Source: an uncultured Collinsella sp. (lineage in GTDB: Bacteria; Actinomycetota; Coriobacteriia; Coriobacteriales; Coriobacteriaceae). From it: a stretch of 8,436 bases of DNA. The notes beneath the pieces are model-generated. The model saw only the letters and a program-made list of their open reading frames with translations, ran no database searches and was not told where the DNA came from. The stretch covers positions 1 through 8,436 of the forward strand of contig CABUTP010000054.1 of assembly GCA_902494545.1 (NCBI GenBank), written 5' to 3'. Position numbers and translations under genes: made by a program. Positions 6,120-8,436 of this stretch are shown piece by piece (position 1 is the first letter of the stretch; each line of letters opens with the position of its first letter).

Positions 6120-6164
6120 AAAGCCCTCGGATGAAGCCCACGGTGTGTCGAATGTCACCACGTA

Positions 6165-6205
6165 ATACTATCTCATCCCCCATCCCCTCAGTTGCGGTGA
6201 GATAG
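6165..6205 (-). promoter_or_regulatory. Promoter and candidate operator of the GntR/FCD gene
   Basis: CTATCTCA (6168-6175) and TGAGATAG (6198-6205) are perfect 8-bp inverted repeats separated by 22 bases. A -10-like TAGTAT (6165-6170, minus strand) overlaps the promoter-proximal arm, 46 bases before the chosen start codon. The distal arm would lie near or just upstream of the -35 region, a usual layout for an autoregulatory site. The shared element TCAGTTGCGG (6188-6197) lies between the arms. Confidence 0.4.
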
Positions 6206-6237
6206 GGCACGCTCGCGTCGCCAGGATCACAAGAGCA

Positions 6238-6272
6238 AGCGGCGGCATCCCGAAACCCAGGACACCACCGCT
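6238..6272 (-). terminator. Hairpin after the ene-reductase gene
   Basis: On the minus-strand RNA, 6272-6260 pairs with 6250-6238 over 13 bp around a 9-base loop. Three pairs are G-U wobbles, which on the plus strand would be A-C mismatches, so the fold favours the minus-strand transcript. It lies 53 bases past the reductase stop codon. The tail TTGCTCTTGT is only moderately T-rich, so termination may be partial and some read-through into the GntR gene is possible. Confidence 0.5.
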
Positions 6273-6325
6273 GTTTTGCTATCGGATGGCGCGGAAACGC
6301 CCCTCCTCATGCACCAAAGGGTTGA

Positions 6326-8275
6326 CTAGAGCTCGCAAGCAACCTTGTAGCCATCGCCGATGGCGTCGCGGATGTTGCCGCACTTGTTGGCATCGCCCAG
6401 CACGTGGGTGGTAACGCCGGCTGCCGCCAGGTCGTCGGCCAGCTTGGTATTGGGACGATAGCCCATGGCAAGCACCAGCGTATCGGCACCGGTGATGGTG
6501 TGGACCTCGCCGTCCTTTTCGTAGCTGATGGTATCCTCGGTGATCTCGGTCACCTTGGCCTCAGTCAGCACGTGGACACCCTTGGAGAGCATGCGCGTGA
6601 TGAGCACCGCGCGACCGGCACCGCCCTCGTTGGCGGCGAGCGTCTTGGTCATCTCGATGACGGTGACGTCGCGATTGGCCGGCGACAAGTCGTTGACCAG
6701 CGGGGCCAGATAATCGGCCGTCTCGCAACCGACGGTACCGCCGCCCACGATGACGATCTTCTTGCCCGGGAAAGCCTTGCCACCCAGCAGGTCGTCAGCC
6801 GTCATAACCTGCTTAAAGCCCTGCATGAAGGCCGGAGTGATGGGCTCGGCGCCATAAGCTAGGACAACCTCGTAACCTGCGTAGTCGCGCTGAATGTCCT
6901 CGGCCGAAAGCTCGGTGCCAAAGACGCACTTCACGCCGGCCTCGGCCAGGCGACGGTACTGATACTTGATCACGCGGGTGAGTTCCTGCTTTGCCGGCGG
7001 CACGGCTGCGATGCGCATTTCGCCGCCCGGCTCATCCTGCTTGTCCACGAGCACCACGTTGTGGCCGCGCTTGGCGGCAATGTAGGCTGCCTCCATGCCC
7101 GCAGGACCAGCGCCCACAACGAGCACGTTCTTGGCCACGGCGGCAGGCTCGTAGCCAGCCTCGTCACGCTCCACGTCCGGGTTGACGGTGCAGGAGATGC
7201 GCTTGCCAAACATAATGCCGTTCAGGCAGCGCAGGCAGCCGATGCAGGGGCGGATGTCGTCGGCGTTGCCGGCAGCGGCCTTGTTGCAGAACTCGGCATC
7301 GCACAGATTGGCGCGGCCCATCATGCAGATGTCGGCAGCGCCGTCCTCGATCAGCTCCTCGGCAATCCAGGCCTCGTTGATGCGGCCGACGGTGGCAACG
7401 GGAATGTTGACGTGCTTCTTGATCTCGCGCGAGCAGGCGGCGTGCGAGGCCTGCTGCGTGCCGGCGGCGGGAATCGCGGAACCGCGCTTGATGGTGGTGC
7501 CGCCCGACACATGAATCATGTCGACGCCGGCCTTTTCCAGGCGACGCGAGACATAGATCATGTCGTTGAGGGTCAGGCCGCCATCGGTGTACTCGTCGCC
7601 CGAGATACGGACGTCGATGATAAAGTCCTTGCCGCAGCGCTCGCGGATCTCGGCGATGACCTCGAGCAAAAAGCGCATTCGGGCGTCGAGCGAGCCGCCG
7701 TACTCGTCGGTGCGCTTGTTGTAGAGCGGAGTCAAAAAGCCGCCGAGCATACCATGGGCGTGTGCCGCATGAACCTCGACGCCATCGACGCCAGCCTTCT
7801 GCATACGCACGGCAGCGTCGCCAAACTGATGCGTGAGCTCGTGAATCTCATCGACCGTGATAGGACGCGGTGCCTCGCGGGCATAGGACGGGCCCACAAA
7901 GGACGGAGCGATCAGGCGCGGCGTGCCCGGAATGTTAAAGGCCATGTAGGCGGGATGGAAGAGCTGCGGCATGATCTTGCAGCCATACTCGTGGACGGCT
8001 GCGGCAAGCTTTTCCCAGCCAGGAATAAACGTGTCGTCGTAGCAGCACATGTCACCCGGCAGATAGGTATAGGTGGGCTCGACCGTCACGACCTCGGTGA
8101 TGATCAGGCCCACGCCGCCCTTAGCGCGGGCGCGGTAATGATCGACCAAGTCGTCAGTCACATAGCCATGATCGGCCAGGTTGGTGGACACCGGCGGCAT
8201 AAAGACGCGGTTCTTGACCTCGGTCGTACCGACCTTGATCGGGCTAAAGAGCATTGGGTAGGCGGAGGACTCCAT
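6326..8275 (-). CDS. FMN/4Fe-4S/FAD ene-reductase (2,4-dienoyl-CoA reductase / BaiCD-type NADH:flavin oxidoreductase)
   Basis: A 649-aa cytoplasmic flavoenzyme of the family that moves electrons from NAD(P)H through FAD and an iron-sulfur cluster to FMN, usually to reduce an activated C=C bond. Residues 8-335 form an Old Yellow Enzyme-type barrel (LFSPIKVGTTEVKNRVFMPP, LYNKRTDEYGGS, DVRISGDEYTDGG). Cys344, Cys347, Cys350 and Cys362 form a CX2CX2CX11C cluster like that of trimethylamine dehydrogenase; Escherichia coli FadH has CX2CX3C. GAGPAG (388-393) binds FAD, GGGTVG (511-516) binds NAD(P)H, and GD (627-628) closes the FAD site. The loop 169-180 (HAAHAHGMLGGF) lacks the Tyr common in this family. 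The ATG at 8275 has AAAGGAA (8282-8288) 6 bases upstream. BaiCD and BaiH (bile acids), enoate and dienoyl-CoA reductases share this plan; the sequence does not tell the substrate. The FCD regulator gene follows, consistent with substrate-induced control. Confidence 0.92.
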   Translation of the reverse strand: MESSAYPMLFSPIKVGTTEVKNRVFMPPVSTNLADHGYVTDDLVDHYRARAKGGVGLIITEVVTVEPTYTYLPGDMCCYDDTFIPGWEKLAAAVHEYGCKIMPQLFHPAYMAFNIPGTPRLIAPSFVGPSYAREAPRPITVDEIHELTHQFGDAAVRMQKAGVDGVEVHAAHAHGMLGGFLTPLYNKRTDEYGGSLDARMRFLLEVIAEIRERCGKDFIIDVRISGDEYTDGGLTLNDMIYVSRRLEKAGVDMIHVSGGTTIKRGSAIPAAGTQQASHAACSREIKKHVNIPVATVGRINEAWIAEELIEDGAADICMMGRANLCDAEFCNKAAAGNADDIRPCIGCLRCLNGIMFGKRISCTVNPDVERDEAGYEPAAVAKNVLVVGAGPAGMEAAYIAAKRGHNVVLVDKQDEPGGEMRIAAVPPAKQELTRVIKYQYRRLAEAGVKCVFGTELSAEDIQRDYAGYEVVLAYGAEPITPAFMQGFKQVMTADDLLGGKAFPGKKIVIVGGGTVGCETADYLAPLVNDLSPANRDVTVIEMTKTLAANEGGAGRAVLITRMLSKGVHVLTEAKVTEITEDTISYEKDGEVHTITGADTLVLAMGYRPNTKLADDLAAAGVTTHVLGDANKCGNIRDAIGDGYKVACEL

Positions 8276-8324
8276 ACAGGGTTCCTTTCGTTTGAGCCGC
8301 TCGGCGGCAGTTGCTAACGTACCT

Positions 8325-8333
8325 ATCGTATCA
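8325..8333 (-). promoter_or_regulatory. Candidate extended -10 of the ene-reductase gene
   Basis: The minus strand reads TGATACGAT, an extended -10 (TGnTAnnAT) about 50 bases before the start codon, which would leave a leader of about 40 bases. No good -35 is present at 17 bases, so the site would depend on the extended motif or an activator. Confidence 0.28.
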
Positions 8334-8382
8334 GTATCCGCCGCATCCGTACTCGCTCGCACTCCTCACCCTCAATTCCACC

Positions 8383-8402
8383 CCGCCCATCAGTTGCGGG
8401 GG
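8383..8402 (-). promoter_or_regulatory. Shared element TCAGTTGCGG upstream of the ene-reductase gene
   Basis: TCAGTTGCGG (8390-8399) repeats, in the same orientation, the element at 6188-6197 in front of the GntR/FCD gene. Here it is partly embedded in a CCCGC/GCGGG inverted repeat. It lies about 60 bases upstream of the candidate -10. A common site for the FCD regulator is a simple explanation. Confidence 0.35.
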
Positions 8403-8436
8403 AATACGGAGTAGATGAGACTTTTGACAGCCAAAA

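Noticed and set aside
6120..6161. GTG at 6161 as a longer start for the GntR/FCD protein
   Set aside because: It has no good ribosome binding site, overlaps the likely promoter, and adds residues not typical of the family; the ATG at 6119 has GAGG 5 bases away.
7061..8317. Plus-strand open frame of 418 codons opposite the ene-reductase gene
   Set aside because: The opposite strand encodes a complete, motif-rich flavoenzyme; this frame has no domain and is a by-product of codon bias.

Overview
The window is GC-rich DNA, and every convincing gene in it lies on the minus strand. The gene set, the codon use and the closest remembered relatives (an actinobacterial GlnA2-type glutamine synthetase fold and a GlnR-type winged-helix regulator) suggest a high-GC actinobacterium, most likely a gut Coriobacteriia such as Collinsella. 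That placement is inference, because no search was possible.

Read in the direction of transcription, from high to low coordinates, the order is as follows. First comes a multidomain FMN/4Fe-4S/FAD ene-reductase of the 2,4-dienoyl-CoA reductase / BaiCD / trimethylamine dehydrogenase type (8275-6326), followed by a hairpin. Next is a GntR regulator with an FCD ligand domain (6119-5427), whose upstream region shares a 10-bp element with the reductase upstream region. A LacI-family regulator follows (5301-4279). Then comes a glutamine-synthetase-family protein (4123-2786), followed after 50 bp and with no visible terminator by an OmpR-type winged-helix regulator with a degenerate receiver domain (2735-2073). 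After a perfect hairpin comes a membrane-anchored HtrA/DegP-like serine protease with one PDZ domain (1864-404) and a strong intrinsic terminator. The last gene is the first 51 codons of NAD-dependent DNA ligase LigA, which runs off the left edge.

The most unusual part is the glutamine synthetase / regulator pair. The synthetase aligns well with actinobacterial GlnA2-type enzymes from memory. However, three metal-ligand positions are replaced (Glu to Ala184, Glu to Gly191, His to Phe240) and the flap Glu is replaced by Asp301. The regulator beside it resembles the orphan actinobacterial GlnR, and a near-consensus GlnR-type box lies about 66 bp upstream of the synthetase start. Together these suggest a nitrogen-responsive unit whose synthetase-like member may be a pseudoenzyme, a sensor, or an enzyme with a different substrate.

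Other points worth a second look are a sliding-clamp-type pentapeptide at the LigA N-terminus, a shared candidate operator for the FCD regulator and the reductase, an altered active-site loop in the reductase, and a REP-like hairpin downstream of the regulator. No RNA gene, insertion sequence, CRISPR array or attachment site was seen. No stretch longer than 300 bases lacks a gene.
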